A DNA stretch of 64,000 nt, taken from Trachythela sp. YZ-2020 (Eukaryota; Cnidaria; Anthozoa; Malacalcyonacea; Clavulariidae). The position numbers and the translations under genes were made by a program. This document shows, in pieces, positions 33,540 to 46,589 of the stretch. Within the stretch, counting starts at the first letter, position 1; each line of letters opens with the position of its first letter. The stretch is taken from assembly GCA_016169945.1 (NCBI GenBank), contig JADLSH010000190.1:4340001-4404000 (forward strand), written 5' to 3'. Below the pieces are notes generated by a model that saw nothing but the letters and a program-made list of their open reading frames with translations, did not search any database and had not been told where the DNA came from.

Positions 33540-34290
33540 ACATTGAACTTCGACCAACATTCTAAAACCTAGTGGACCATGATATCAAAGAGTATGAACA
33601 AAAAATATGGCATAAGCAAAACGCCAACCTGGTGCTACTGTCCTGGATTGATGAAAGAACAACACGCGTATTATATTCGTATGTATACCCGTATACCAAA
33701 CCGTATATTGTGCGAACATCTGGCAAGAAAATACGTCCTTATTATCTGCAAAATATAGACACTTAACAGAAAAAGATCGGTCAAAAATTCTTCACCGGAA
33801 TACTATCAGAAACGCAATGTTGAAATGGAATCAGGATGGATCTGAACTTGTGACGCAGAAAGCATCTCTTATAACTTATGATATTGCTCAGTACTTTGTC
33901 TTATATTTGTGAAAAATATCATTGAATTTAACCGAAATCCTGCGACTTAGTGGAACATTCATGGCATTATGAATATATAAACAAATGCTATAAACGAACG
34001 TCAACCTCGTGCTCCTGTATTAGACCTGATGAGAGATAAACAAATGTCTTTTATTCGTATATTTCCCTGGCGTAATAAAGAAATGAGAAACAATGAATGG
34101 ATACTTGATATACTACTACACAAAAGCTGGAAGTCTGTAAAGCAACCAGGTCCTTATTATCGACAAAATGTTTACATCTTTAATTCATTGTCCAACGGAA
34201 CATAGATACTGTGGTCATGCCATGCTCGTAAACCAACGTGAAATCGAAATATATTAAACAGAATTAATGTGATTGTGCAAAATTCTCAAT
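33540..34290 (+). repeat. two-unit diverged tandem repeat (copy A)
   Basis: The unit beginning ATTGAACTTCGACCAACATT (33541) recurs in diverged form at ATTGAATTTAACCGAAATCC (33921). Both share ..TAGTGGA.CAT, CAACCT.GTGCT.CTGT and ATTCGTAT.T.CCC. Copy B has the same pair at 60600 and 61045. Confidence 0.55.
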
Positions 34291-35198
34291 ATTCCAGTCG
34301 AAGATTCAAGACTAAACGTTTGTAATTATTGGAGAAATTTGAGAGACACGCTTCGAGCATCATGGGTCGGTTCCTGATTTATAAGTTTGACCAACAAAAT
34401 GAATAGTTACTTTATGGAAAGCAAACACTATATAGTTTTACAACGGCGTAATACCTCTTGCTCCATGACACTAACAGAATATTAATTTGTACTGGCCATG
34501 GTTTGAACTATCTTATCTGCTTCTTCGAAAGTTGCGGAAGAACATTGTAATAATAACAAGACCGTGTGAGGATTCAAAGTGCGAACTGTTTTGGATTTGA
34601 AAGCTTTTCGTAGCATTTTCTGGATCAGATTCAACCAAGGTTTCATAAAATAACTGTTACTGTGACTATGTACGTACGAATGTGCTGCGATTGTAGTGTT
34701 GTTGTACACATGCAGGAGAAGTTCTTAGAGACATAACATCGAAGAACTAGAAAACTTTGCAAGGAACTACGAAAAGAAGTGTGACTGTGTCCACAAGATG
34801 GTTGAAGAATGTTGGTAAAAAGTAAATAACTAAGAACATTATGTGAAACTTGCTTTTATAGAATTAAGCTTAAATTTTCAAAGCATATCATACTGCATAC
34901 ATGAATATCAAAACAAAGAATGAGGGGTGTAGAAGTGACGAGAGTTCTTCACTTTCACATATATTTTGCAAGAATTCACTTTCACATATATTTGCAAGCA
35001 AAATTTTGATATTATTTTTATTAAATAATCGTTGCCATCATCAAGGGTAAATTTTCTGTATCAATATCACTGCCTCATCAAAACTTGAGTTTTTAAAAGT
35101 GAAGCTTTGTTTGACTTTAGCCTCCATTCGTCTCACATTCTGACGCCTCTCAAATAATTTTATCTTCTTATATCTTATAAGTCTTATAATGTGGCATA

Positions 35199-35294
35199 CC
35201 GTATTTACTCGATTGAGCGCCGTCCCCGAATGAGCGCCGCATCTGAAGCTCTGAAAATTTAAAAAGCGCCGCGGCGCTCAAACGAGAAATACAG
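35199..35294. mobile_element. 96-bp Tc1/mariner-type MITE (TA target), absent from copy B
   Basis: Ends CCGTATTTACTCG and CGAGAAATACAG are inverted repeats, and TA flanks both sides (35197-35198, 35295-35296). The core is rich in GAGCGCC / GGCGCTC. Copy B has the empty site GTGGCATAGTGCT (TA at 62218-62219). Insertion therefore followed the segmental duplication. Confidence 0.88.
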
Positions 35295-35679
35295 TAGTGC
35301 TCGAAATGACATTGCAGCAAGAAATAAATAGTAAAATTTAACATAATTATTATAAATGATTATAACCTGCAAGCTAATAAATATATTAGCATAAAACCGG
35401 GACCCTTTGAAGATTAGGGTCTTATATTGTTAGTGTTAGAATTAGACGTAATTATAAACATCAAATCTACAATGGACAAAAAATTGCTTAGTCAGTATAT
35501 ATAACTAATATTACATTCTATATTGTTTGTAGCAGTAACGCATTTTTTCATCTTGTTTTCATGTATATTTGAATTCATTACATTAAATTGTTTTAAGAAA
35601 TCAAAAAGTCTGCTATTGATAATTTTCAGTAAACGAGAATAGACGAACTTTTTATCTTATGTAAGAGAATTTCAAGGTA

Positions 35680-35994
35680 CCGTAATCTGTCTAATAAGCC
35701 CCCCTCTCAAATAAGCGCCCCTCTTTTATAAGCCCCCTTTTTAAATAAAGAAATTTATTAAGCCCCCCTCTCTAATAAGCCCCCTCTCTAATACGCTCCC
35801 CCCTCCATTCACACAAAAACACAAGTGTTTTGATAAGATTTTTTTAGTCTCTTTATCATTTCAATTTACGGAAAAATAATTAAGCTCCCCTTCTCAAATA
35901 AGCCCCCTCCACCTCTCTCTCTCAAATAAGCCCCCCCCCCTTCAAACGTGCCTGAAAAAATAAGCCCCCCGGGTGGGGCTTAGGGCGATTACGG
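35680..35994. mobile_element. AAGCCCCC-rich MITE, copy A
   Basis: Left end CCGTAATCTGTCTAATAAGC and right end GGGGCTTAGGGCGATTACGG are inverted repeats flanked by TA. The interior is many (A)TAAGCCCCCCTCTC units. The same element is at 62614-62972 in copy B, so it is older than the duplication. Confidence 0.75.
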
Positions 35995-36742
35995 TATATG
36001 TTCTGTAGACCACTGATACACTGTCTATATAGTGCTTCTATTGAATTCATTAACAACTTCATAACAGCATAACTATACTGCTAATGAGTTGAAGTTAAGG
36101 CAGTCTCATTGGTGAATTCATATTAAAGCACCAATGAATTGAATATGACAGTCCTTTGATCTGAATTTATTTGCTTTGTCAAACAACAGTCAATCGAGGG
36201 TCACACTGTATAGACAGAGAATCAGTGCTCTACGGCAGTCGGCTCTTTTTTCCATTAAGAACACATGACCATGCTCAAACGCTTACATATAATATACGTT
36301 GATTTTGTAAGGCTTTAGTAAAGGCTTACTCTCTTTGAAATATTTTATTTTCAATGTTTGTATGTGCGCAGAAAATTTGTTTAGCGATCGAATTATTTTA
36401 CAATTTGAAGTGAATTTTTATTCGAGTTAAAATTTCTCTCATTGATAATATTCGTATTTATAATATTCGAATTGCAATTGTATCATCCTTCCAAAACGTT
36501 TCTAAAGTTAGGCTATACGCCCACGCTAATCCGTTTCGAATCCCTCCGTTTTTGATATTTGCATAAAATGCATGAAAAGATCTGCATCCACAACAACGTT
36601 TTCGGGTCGTTTTCGACCGTCTATTTCCGGGCTTTATTTATTCATTTCGTCGTTAATAATGGAAAAAATCTTACAGGGAAACCAGGAAAATGTCTACAGA
36701 GACAGAGGCAAATCCATATACGTATTGTTCGTCGAGATTGAA

Positions 36743-37137
36743 TTGATGAGAGTTGGCAAGCGAGAGTTTGCATGAGAGTTGATAAAACTCTTAAACTCTA
36801 TCAACTCTCATGCCCCGGTGAAACGCTGAGAACAAGAGTTGCATGAGAGTGGACTGGATATAACCACGCGTACCGCGGTCAAACCTCCTGCCCGCATTTT
36901 CTTGCGCTCTTTACAAATCCCAAAACAATAAAAACCTTTGAGAGACAGACTTGGAGCAAGTCTACCGTCAAACGAGCAAAAACTCTCATTAACTCTCGTC
37001 AAAATTTGAACCAGCTCAAAGTTGATGAGAATTGACGAGAGTGCATGAGAGTTGGTAGTCAAACGCGACCGAGAGTTGCAACTCTCATTGACTCTCATCG
37101 ACTCTCGTCAACTCTCATTCTTGTTTGACCGGGACTT
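36743..37137. mobile_element. foldback MITE (ATGAGAGTTGATGAGAG family), copy 2
   Basis: Same family as 7941-8243: shared GAGAGTTTGCATGAGAGTT, GTGGACTGGATAT, CGAGCAAAAACTCTCAT and CTCAAAGTTGATG, and an end CGACTCTCGTCAACTCTCAT. It carries an extra block of about 75 bp at 36890-36965. It lies exactly at the right end of duplication copy A. Confidence 0.78.
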
Positions 37138-37414
37138 TAGCGTAATTAAGAAGTATCTTTCCTGCTTAGTTTTTAATGTAAAGCGAAGAAAATCGAATAA
37201 CATTGGAGTACGCACTCTCCTGACATGCCGGTCAAAACAAAACTATATTAATCCGTTATTAATCCCAGCCTTCCAGGGAAAACCCTAGCTCACGTCATAG
37301 ACACTATCTTTAAACCAATCTTTTAAGCCAGGTGGCTTAAAAGTTTGTTGTCATGTTTAAGCCCTGACGATTAGTATGTTTAAGCAATATTAGCAAACAG
37401 AGACATGCTTATAC

Positions 37415-38519
37415 CGAGGTCGGTAATCTTCGAGTTAAGCCCCTCGAGTTAAGCCCCTCGAGTTAAGCCCCTCGAGTTAAGCCCTTTTCGAGTTAAGCCC
37501 CGACCACGCCCTAACCACGCCCTTTTTCGCCGGGGGCTTAACTCGAAGTACGAAACACGATTTGAGTTATTCGAGTTAAGCCCCGGGGCTTAACTCTAAG
37601 TTTGACAAAGAAGTTGTTGTTCGAATAACAACTTGTCGAATAACAGTTGTTGTTCGAATAACAAAGAAGTTGTTGTTTCAATGTTGACCATATATATCGA
37701 TAAATTAACAGTTCTCGCAGAGTGATCGGTAACAGAACGCAACTAAAGTAAAGACTAAAGGGGGGGGAAGGGTGGAAATTTTCAAAAAAAGAAGTCCTAT
37801 ATATAGGAGGGCTATATATTCCACGCAATCAACGATTTGCCGTCAGTCGTCAGTTTTACTTCTACGCAGACCTTCGTTGCCTTGGAATTAAACCATTTGC
37901 CAGCAATATTAAAACTCCACCCAATGAAGTTAACGTCAAGAGAGATTCACAACTGTCATCGGAAGATATATCCCTCCTACAGCACAGAGGAATCCCAGTA
38001 AAATCCGACAATTAGAGCCATTTATGTGTCCGAATACATTGAAACAATTTGTCAAATATGAACGTTATAGGATTATATCTACTTTATAATTAATATATTG
38101 TTTCCGTTGTGTTGACTGTTGTGGGTGAAAGAACCACTAAAAGTATAAATAATTACCTGTTTACTGTTATTTGAATATAATATAAAAGAACCTAAAATAT
38201 TGTTGGACAATCTTGTTATATTAACGATTAGTTATTCTCGGAAAAAGTTTCTGTGTTTTAGCACTTCGTAACTAATGTTCTGGTTATTTTCAGGCTATTT
38301 TCGGACTTTATATACTTCACTCGTTGACATACATCAAAAGTGGGGGCTTAACTCGAACAACAACTTCCTTGTCTAACTTCGAGTTAAGCCCCGGGGCTTA
38401 ACTCGAATAACCCAAATCGTGTTTCGTACTTCGAGTTAAGCCCCGGCGAAAAGGGGTGTGGTTAGGGCGTGGTCGGGGCTTAACTCGAAAAGGGCTTAAC
38501 TCGAAGATTACCGACCTCG
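37415..38519. mobile_element. 1.1-kb foldback element with GAGTTAAGCCCC arms
   Basis: Left arm (37415-37635) and right arm (about 38348-38519) are inverted: CGAGGTCGGTAATCTTCGAG opens the left arm and its complement closes the right. Both arms hold several CGAGTTAAGCCCC units and the segment AAGTACGAAACACGATTT. The interior has no recognised gene. No clear target duplication was found. Confidence 0.75.
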
Positions 38520-39509
38520 CTTTTGTTACGAAGCCTGCGGTGCAGCCGCTTCATGTTTCAGATCGTTTGAAATAGGAAGCGTTTGCATCCCAGATTACTT
38601 GTCTGGAGATCCGTAATTTAACTAATCAACATTTAATAATTCTAGCAGTTTCTTGTCATGATTTGTGAATTATTTTATCTGTGCTTTTATAAACTTGTAT
38701 AAGAATGCTGTGCTTTTATAAGCGTTGTTTACTGTGTGTGTTATCCTGGTGTTATATAATATAATATCGTATTATTCATAAATGTCGAGATGGGCATGCG
38801 CAGTAGTGCGACAATATTGCTCCCACAACCCAACCTCAAACTATTTTTAGTCGCTGGGGCCTGTGCCCACAGCGACTCTATGTTTCGTCACGCATTTTTG
38901 TCGGATGTTTGTTAGCCACAAAATGACCTACGTCATTATCCCGAATTGCTTCGTGACGCGCGCTGGGCGCGTGGAACAATAGTCAATAGCGCCGAATCTA
39001 CCGAATTGAAATTTGAAATACATCAGAAATCTGACGATAACTTTGGAGGACTGTACGGGTAGGACTGTACGGGTAGCTCTATCACCGTTTGATTCAGCGT
39101 TGCAAGATATCTTTATAAAAGTGCATTTTGTTGATATACCATGCTATAGAAATGGTTTATACTTTAAGTCATTCGTTTGTTGACAAATGCATATAAAAAA
39201 TACAGACGTAGTTATTATATATTCAGTAATATATTCCTGCCTTTGAGTGTATCGCTTCGAAAACATGTAGGATACATCCTTTTGCTTTTCCTCAATCGAT
39301 TAGTCTTTAAAATCCTTTTTCACAGCTGGAATTTTGATTAAATTTGATGAAAAATAGCCCTTGTCAGACAATATAATGTCTATATTAATGTCAAATTGAC
39401 TATATGGATTGATGCAAATTCTTCCGGCAATGTCAATCAATGTAAGCCTAGTTCATACGTCGAGCGTACCTGTGAGCAGGGGTAGGAGGAAAATATAGGC
39501 TCTGCAGAC

Positions 39510-39690
39510 TTCAACTCAACAGCCTTGTTACAAGTTGTTCCAACAACTTGCTACCTTCCTGCACGTCAACAACTTGTCAGCAAGTTGTGAGTAACAAACT
39601 TGTTACAACTTGACAAAATAACAGCATTGATACAACTTGTTGACAAGCTTGCTATAAGCTTGTTGCGATCACAACTTGTTGACAAGATGT
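39510..39690. repeat. ACAACTTGTTGACAAGCTTG repeat cluster
   Basis: Multiple direct and inverted copies of CAACTTGTTG, ACAAGCTTG and TTGTTACAA. They can form alternative hairpins. The origin is unknown. Confidence 0.7.
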
Positions 39691-41094
39691 GAGATTTTTA
39701 CGTGTGTACCCCTACTAATCCTGAACCCACCACGTTTGTATTTACCCTTATGCATATGCGCCACTGATCTGTTGATATGCGCGCTAGTAAATTCTTGAGT
39801 CCACGTTGTATAAAAATAATAAAATTAGTAAAATTTAAATACGTATTTGTATTTATTTAAGACTTGTGTTTATTATTTTGATTCATAAAATTCATACGGT
39901 AGAATTATTTACTGTCTTTGATAGGACAATATACACAATGGCATGCAATTTTGAAATAAAGTTTAATGAGTGTTGATTTAATTGCATTTTGTTGCAATGA
40001 CCTTTGTGTTGACAGTTAAGTATTTTCACCTGCACGTGAATTTCATGTGACTATATATTTAATCATAATTATGGTATTAATAGCACGCTCCGCCTACATG
40101 GCAACATTACGCATGCTCAATGAAAGCGAAACACGAATACTTTAGATATAAGGGTTTTTCGTCAAATAGTTGTTCACCTTTCTCCTTTTCATTAAGACAT
40201 AATTGTTGTACATTCTCATGAGTCATGGGTATATCTATAATAAGCCAGAAAAAGGTCTCTATTTTCATAGCCCCAGCGACTTAACGATCCGTAGATCGTC
40301 TTGTTATAAATAAGGAGTCCGCAGTCCGCAGTTCGCGTTTTCCACCAAACGTCCAAACTCAATACGATATCAAATAACAAAGAGGAAGTGAGGAACTCCC
40401 TAAAATTTCGTTTGAATTGAAAGTATAAACGTATATCATGCACATCGATTCGCAGTAAACATCTGAAATTTTGATGATTATTTAAACATATTTTCAATCA
40501 TGTGAACATCTTGGGGAATAAAACATTTCTATAAACGTCCTGGTTGTCTAAAATGAAGTTTTGAAGGGAAATTGAGGTTTGTATTTGATATTGTGTTGTT
40601 CAATTTTAGTCACGTCTCAATATGCATGTGACCAGACATAGAATGTTTTACAGTTTAAAATCGGTTAAACCTGTGACCATATGATTTAGTTACTGGGATT
40701 AGAAAATAGATATCTGGTACATGAATAACATATAAATACGTAATTTATATACAACGTTTCTTCGTATGAATCATGGCTGCATGTTTTAATTAGTACGCAA
40801 TTTCAGCAAACTTTGAATTCTCGGTGGACTTCGCTCCTCGCAAATCTTGATTCATTGTTGGTTCTTTTCTCTTTCTTTCCCACATAATATTTAACTTTTT
40901 TACCTATTGGCAAGCTCGTACAAAACGGAGAAATATGCGTAAGACTTATATACCCTTCAAAACTGTTAAGATTATGTCTTACGCTTTGTCTGTGAACTAT
41001 TACACATTAAATGTTACTCGCGTAAATATCAATTTTCTGTTATTCTAAACTTTATAATAAAATATATACATTTACAAGTATGTATGTATGTATA

Positions 41095-41215
41095 CCTTCG
41101 CTACCCTCGCTACCCTCATTACCCTAACTCTCCACTACCCACAAGCCCTTCATTACCCTCACTCCTCCACTACCTTCAGTCCATTCTCTACCCTCACTCA
41201 CTCACTTGACAATGG
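41095..41215. repeat. TACCCTCA/CACTACCCTC tract
   Basis: Degenerate repeats of (C)TACCCTC(A/G)(C/T) over about 120 bp. Confidence 0.7.
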
Positions 41216-41523
41216 CTGCCCTCGCTCCCTTGGCAACCTTCGTCGCTAGATTTTTGATAAAGTAGTCTATTAATAATTAACTTGCCCATTGACCAATAAC
41301 AGCAGACCTTATTGGAGCTGCTACACTACCCATTTTCTCGCCATCGCAATTTTCAATACAAATCTTGCACGTCACAAGATCACTGATCATGTGATTTTCT
41401 TCGAAGCGCTCAAGCGATTTATAATCTTTCCAGGTTTGCGAGCAGTTGCTTGACAAGTTTGACAGGTCAACGCAGGGGCAAGACATGCTTGAGTAGATGG
41501 TAATACATTCTCGCAACTGTTAA

Positions 41524-42042
41524 AGGACATTGGCAACAAAAAATTTTATTGTCTCATTTGAAAGAACGTCTAAAATTATTTGTAAAATCTTGTTACTGAT
41601 TTTTCATATCTTGCTTGGTTCTTGGAATATTTTTACTGAAAGCAATGAGCTGTCCACCATCTTGGATTATTGAGAATATGCATGTTACGTCACAAGTGGG
41701 GTCACGCTATTTTTTTATCGTGACAGCCAGTGATCAATATGAGCCCGAAACTCGAGTTTTGGTTGCTATTTCAAATTTAGAATTGAATAAAAACGTTTTA
41801 AACAACTTTTGATTGTTACTCAGTAACTTAAATGTAATTTTATAAGGCTAAACCCACTCCTGACGTCATCAAAACGATAGTTAATGAGGTTAAGAATTAA
41901 TTCAAGATGGCGGACAGCTCATTGCTTTCAGTGAAAATATTTCAAGAGTTAAGCTTGTTACGAAAAATTTGTAACAAGATTTTTAGATAATTTTAGACGT
42001 TCTTTCAAATGAGACAATCAAAATTTTTGTTGCCAATGTCCT
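41524..42042. mobile_element. 519-bp foldback element with TTAA target duplication
   Basis: The left arm starting AGGACATTGGCAACAAAAA (41524) and the right arm ending in its complement (42042) are inverted over about 150 bp, including AAAGAACGTCTAAAATTAT and AGCAATGAGCTGTCC. TTAA flanks both ends (41520-41523, 42043-42046). There is no coding content. It shares the TTAA target with the 4.9-kb element but not its terminal sequence. Confidence 0.82.
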
Positions 42043-42046
42043 TTAA

Positions 42047-45000
42047 AGGTTTGCCTTTTATAGCTCATATATTTTATGATAGATATTTAACACATAATTC
42101 TTACACTTCAGAACAGTTCATCTGCCAATTCCTTGTCATGATGGGGTGGGGTATGTCTCCTTTACCCAAAGAGACTTGTGGCGTTTTAATTACCCCACCT
42201 TTTCTGTGCGAACTGTTAATTACTTTTATTAATAATTTGTTTATTAATAATTAATATGTTATTGATTTCAAACTGGAATAAACCGGAATGTGAGTTGTGC
42301 AATACGCACATTGGCATAAATATTCCAACCCGCTGTCTGACTAGTTTATTGGGTAAACGTTAAAGCACAGAAAACTGAGCTCATCATGACAAGATCAGCC
42401 AGATATAACAATTGCTTATGAATTAATTTGGTACAGAAAGATTATTTGTTATAAAGAAAGGATTATTCATATTACATTGGCAGATTAATAGCATTTTTCT
42501 CATTGCCGTACTTTAGGGTGGTCAATTTCGTACTGAGATATTGAATAATCTTGTTATATACGTTTTCACCTAAGATAATATAAGGGTAAGGGTTAACTCT
42601 AACGTATACTGTGACGCGGCAAGACTCAAACAATTATAGATATCAAATACAGTTTTGAATAACAAAATGCTCAATTAGCACTTTATATATAGCTATATAT
42701 ACTGCTGTGCTCTAATTGAATTTCTGAAAATTTCCATTCCTTTGAATACAAACTTCAATTTTGATAATATAAACTATATATTCTTTTAGTTTTATCTATA
42801 ACATTTGTATTAATTACATGATATTGATTCACCTATTATACCTAACCAGTCTTAAAGGTGGATATCTTATCGCTAATTGATTTATCAAATCGTTTCTTAG
42901 TAACAAGCTTAGCCTGCATTTGTCTATTTACTTTTTAGAACACTATTCATTCTCAGAACGCTTAATATCTAACTGCCATGCACGCATTAAATAGGATATT
43001 AAATACTAGAATTATGTTTTTAGTCTAAATAGGGGAACATATATGTAGATACCAAAATCAGCATGGCGTTATTCCGGTTTGCGCGAACAAATTTCCCCCC
43101 TAATGAGTTTTTTTCATATTTTCGCATGTAAACCTACAAAAGATTGTTGGAAACTGGGGACAGTTTACCGAGTTAAGAATAGACTAATGTTATTTGGAAA
43201 TTTAGAGATCCATTCGGAAATTTTTCATCTGCACCCCCGCCCCCCATCATTAGGGGTTAACTACGGCCCTGGTCTTTCTAAGTCAAAAATTCGCTAAGAG
43301 TGGGTGTAAATCAAACGAACTATTTTAAGGATGCAAATACAGCTAGTTTAAATTTGATTCACTTGGTTAAGACAAATTGAACGAGTTTATGGAAGAAATC
43401 TCCTCGTAGAGTAGCCCTTCTGTCGGTCAATTAAAATGATCCGCCATTTTTTATGCTAGCTCGTTATCCATCATAGCATTGCCATTGGATTGCAGTTGGA
43501 CAAAGTTGTGCTGAAAATATACACTCGCATAGAAGAAAAACTATTTCGCAAGCTAAAATTGTTTAAATATGAATAGTAGTGCACGAATGGACACAAAATT
43601 ACGTTTTTAATACCGTAGAATCCCGAAAGTAGCGACCCCCTTGCTTTCCTAGTTACAAAATTGTACATTTCTACACGAGTAGTATAACATTAAACACCCG
43701 GCTATATAGAAAACATGCATGCATGTCCTTTGTTACAATTAATGTTCTTGATATTAAATACATACAAAGCTCTGGGCTTTGATGACATGATGACAGACAT
43801 GATGTTAGTTTGAACCCACTGATCTGAAATAACTCCACTTTAAATATTTATTTGTGTTGCATACCTCATGTAAACATTTCCTGTGTATGTAGCGTAGAAT
43901 ATACCCTATATATTATATACACACGTTTGTGCACTGCACGACCGCGTAGCGTGTTTTGCGGCGTGATATGCTTTAACGGATGCATTCTGATATAATGTAA
44001 ATGTTCTGTCATGATTCGTAGTCTTAGTTTAATTTTAAAATAATCCCCCGCGATTTCGCCCCGAAATTTCACCCCGCAATTTCAACCCGCCCTCCGACCT
44101 CACGTTTTCTATCAAATCATGTTAACAGCCTACAATATAGCATAAACTATAGAAGAACGCGTTATGGTTAACACTGTCCCGGATATGCCAGGTGGAAAGA
44201 TTAACTTACCTTAATAATATGCTTAACATTAACATGCTCAAAGAAATTGGGAATAGGCCCTTTGCAGTTGGACTAAAGCTACATCCAGTGGGTGGATAGC
44301 TCTTTTTACCTTGTTTGAAATACCGACTAAGTTTAAGTTTCTTTCTCAGCCTATATTACGCTACAAAAATGCTCCTAACCCCCAAAATTGTATATATTAT
44401 GCTTTTGTGGTGTCGATTCAAACAGCTGTATACACACACAGTAGAGGCCAGTAGACACACCGTACATATACGTACCCAGTGGGTACCTATTTTTATAAGT
44501 ATCAGATGCACTGTTGTTTGTAGCATGTAATTAAATCTTAATCATAGCCAGTGACAGCTCTTTGCAGATACACCTAATATATACTTAGCTTAGACTTAGT
44601 GCATGGAATCTTCTGCAATGACATATTTTCACTTTGCCAGCGTTTTTAAGTACGGTACCATTAAACAAAACAAGCTAATATTGAAAATGTTTTTGCAGAA
44701 TTGAACAGGTTTATTTACGTATAGCATGCAGTGATGCCTTTTTGGTGGGTTTTACCTTGATATAGTTTCGTGTCTTCAATTTCAGCGCAAGTTTTGTAAT
44801 GGCAGAATTTGTTTCTGAAGTTGGAGAAGCAGGTCGGAATGTAGCAAGCCATGCTCTGCAGGCTCCTATTGAGGGTGGTGACCTTTCAATCACCATTATT
44901 ACTGACAATGTGGAAGTGGCAACATTTCCAACCACAACTCCAAAGTAGTGAACATTTGCAGCCGTAACTCGGCAAGTTGTGAACACCATTCCTATTAACA

Positions 45001-46589
45001 TAGTGGCTGGTAACAGTGCAAACATATAAACAAGTGTATTGCCCCAAATGGCGTAGTGCAGATATACCCAGGCTGAGTGGACATTTTCCACATTTCTTAC
45101 TAAGGACTAAGAGCTGTATGGAACTGAATTTGTGTTGAATGCCGTTGGGAGGAATCAAGCTACTTGTAGTAGCTTTTTTACTACTGTCACAATATTTTTT
45201 AGGATAATAATTGTTAAGTGAGCCAAAAATCCCCACCCATAGAAGGGTTGATCACTCTGTCAAAAAAATCCAAAGGTCACACACTTTGTTGTAAAATGTC
45301 TGTGTGTTCTTACACTCCCCCATACAAGGAAGGCATTCATAAGGGGATACTTACCATTTGGCTTCTTGGAATCTCCCAAGAGTTAAGTGGGGAGGCCACT
45401 GGGGCATGGCTGTATATAGGCCTGGTCAACAAACCTACTCTGCACTAAGACCTGTGGCAACATAATTTTACTTAAACAATAATTTTGGACACAAACTGTT
45501 GTTCTAGGCATCGTATTCATTTTTTTGTTTGAGTCATTAGGAAACATATAATATATATTAAGTACTTGAATGCCATGCAAGTTAAAATGCTTATCAACTG
45601 GATAATTCTATCGGAATTTTATTAACCACATTGGGCAACCTAACTGTATTTAAAAACTAAACAAATATGCAACAACAATAAATTAGGAATGTTTAAAAGT
45701 GCAATACCTTTTGTCACATCATCGTGGCGTTCCATTGTCGAGCATGAAATTTTCCATTTCCTCGCATTTTTTTATCTGTTCTTACTCGCGGTTATTATAT
45801 TTATTGCTGATTATTTAATAGACTTTTGTATTTATTGGAATAGTGTTCTCTGATGTTCACTGGATGACACGATCTTGTTTCTTATTTTGTATATTTCAAT
45901 TAATATTGTGTGCAAAACTTCTCGTTGCTCATCGTTTTATATATACAATCATAAATTAAACCTTTTTTACAAAGAAAAATCCTCTTAGTTATGTACTTTG
46001 GTCAAATTAATATCACCCTCACCTAGCAAGGATTTTGGCGCCTCCGCCGACATGGGCGAAGAGATGATAGTGGAGTTACTGGCGTGGCCAGCATATATAT
46101 ACCTGCCAAGCCAAACTAGCGCTGCGCCATACCAAACAAGGGTTAGGAGAAGATGAGATATATAAACTTTTTGGAGTATCTAACCATTTATGAAGTAAAA
46201 GGACGAAAATACACTCTTTTCGATCAGAAACGAAAGTTAGCTAGTTTTGGAAAGTCAAGATACATTTAGGCACATCATCGGTAGCTATAGGTTTTATTTT
46301 TTCTTCGGTATTGAAGTTCATTTAGTGTTTGTTCAAATGACTATAATTGAATAGAAAAAATAAGGAACTACACCGTAAAGGCATAAAAAGCAGGGTTACC
46401 CTATTCAAGGTTTAACATGGCATAAATTACGCTTTCGTACCTCGATAGCAATCAATTCATCCATAAATCTTTCCACTTACACATGTAAAGTTCCTTGTAA
46501 GAGTAGATCCATGCTACCCCGAGACAACAAATCCGAAAATTATTCCCCTCTTCAGACATTCGGCATTTCCAGCAGTTTAATTAAAATCT
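42047..46589. other. intergenic DNA without a supported gene
   Basis: AT-rich. The longest open frame (44711-45091, minus, 126 codons) has two hydrophobic stretches but no recognised domain, no splice support and overlapping open frames on both strands, so I do not call it. Confidence 0.5.

Larger units (their letters stand above)
30951..35198. other. non-coding 3' flank of TPR-CHAT A
   Basis: Apart from the tandem units described separately, no gene is supported. Short open frames here (for example 32200-32473 and 33572-33766) are interrupted or shifted in copy B. The sequence nevertheless stays closely similar to copy B along its whole length. Confidence 0.5.
27361..36742. repeat. segmental duplication, copy A
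   Basis: Matches copy B (46590-63709) in order: upstream block, TPR-CHAT gene, then about 5.8 kb of 3' flank (30951-36742 against 58067-63709) with small indels throughout. The match ends at 36742, exactly where a MITE begins. The divergence is too high for simple allelic copies in one assembly. Confidence 0.88.
38520..41523. other. intergenic DNA without a supported gene
   Basis: Contains a palindromic ACAACTTGTTGACAAG repeat cluster (39510-39690), a TACCCTCA-type tract (41095-41215) and short open frames with no recognised domain. Confidence 0.5.

Noticed and set aside
44711..45091. 126-codon minus-strand frame with two hydrophobic segments
   Set aside because: No known domain, no splice or codon support, and other open frames overlap it. 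Not strong enough to call.
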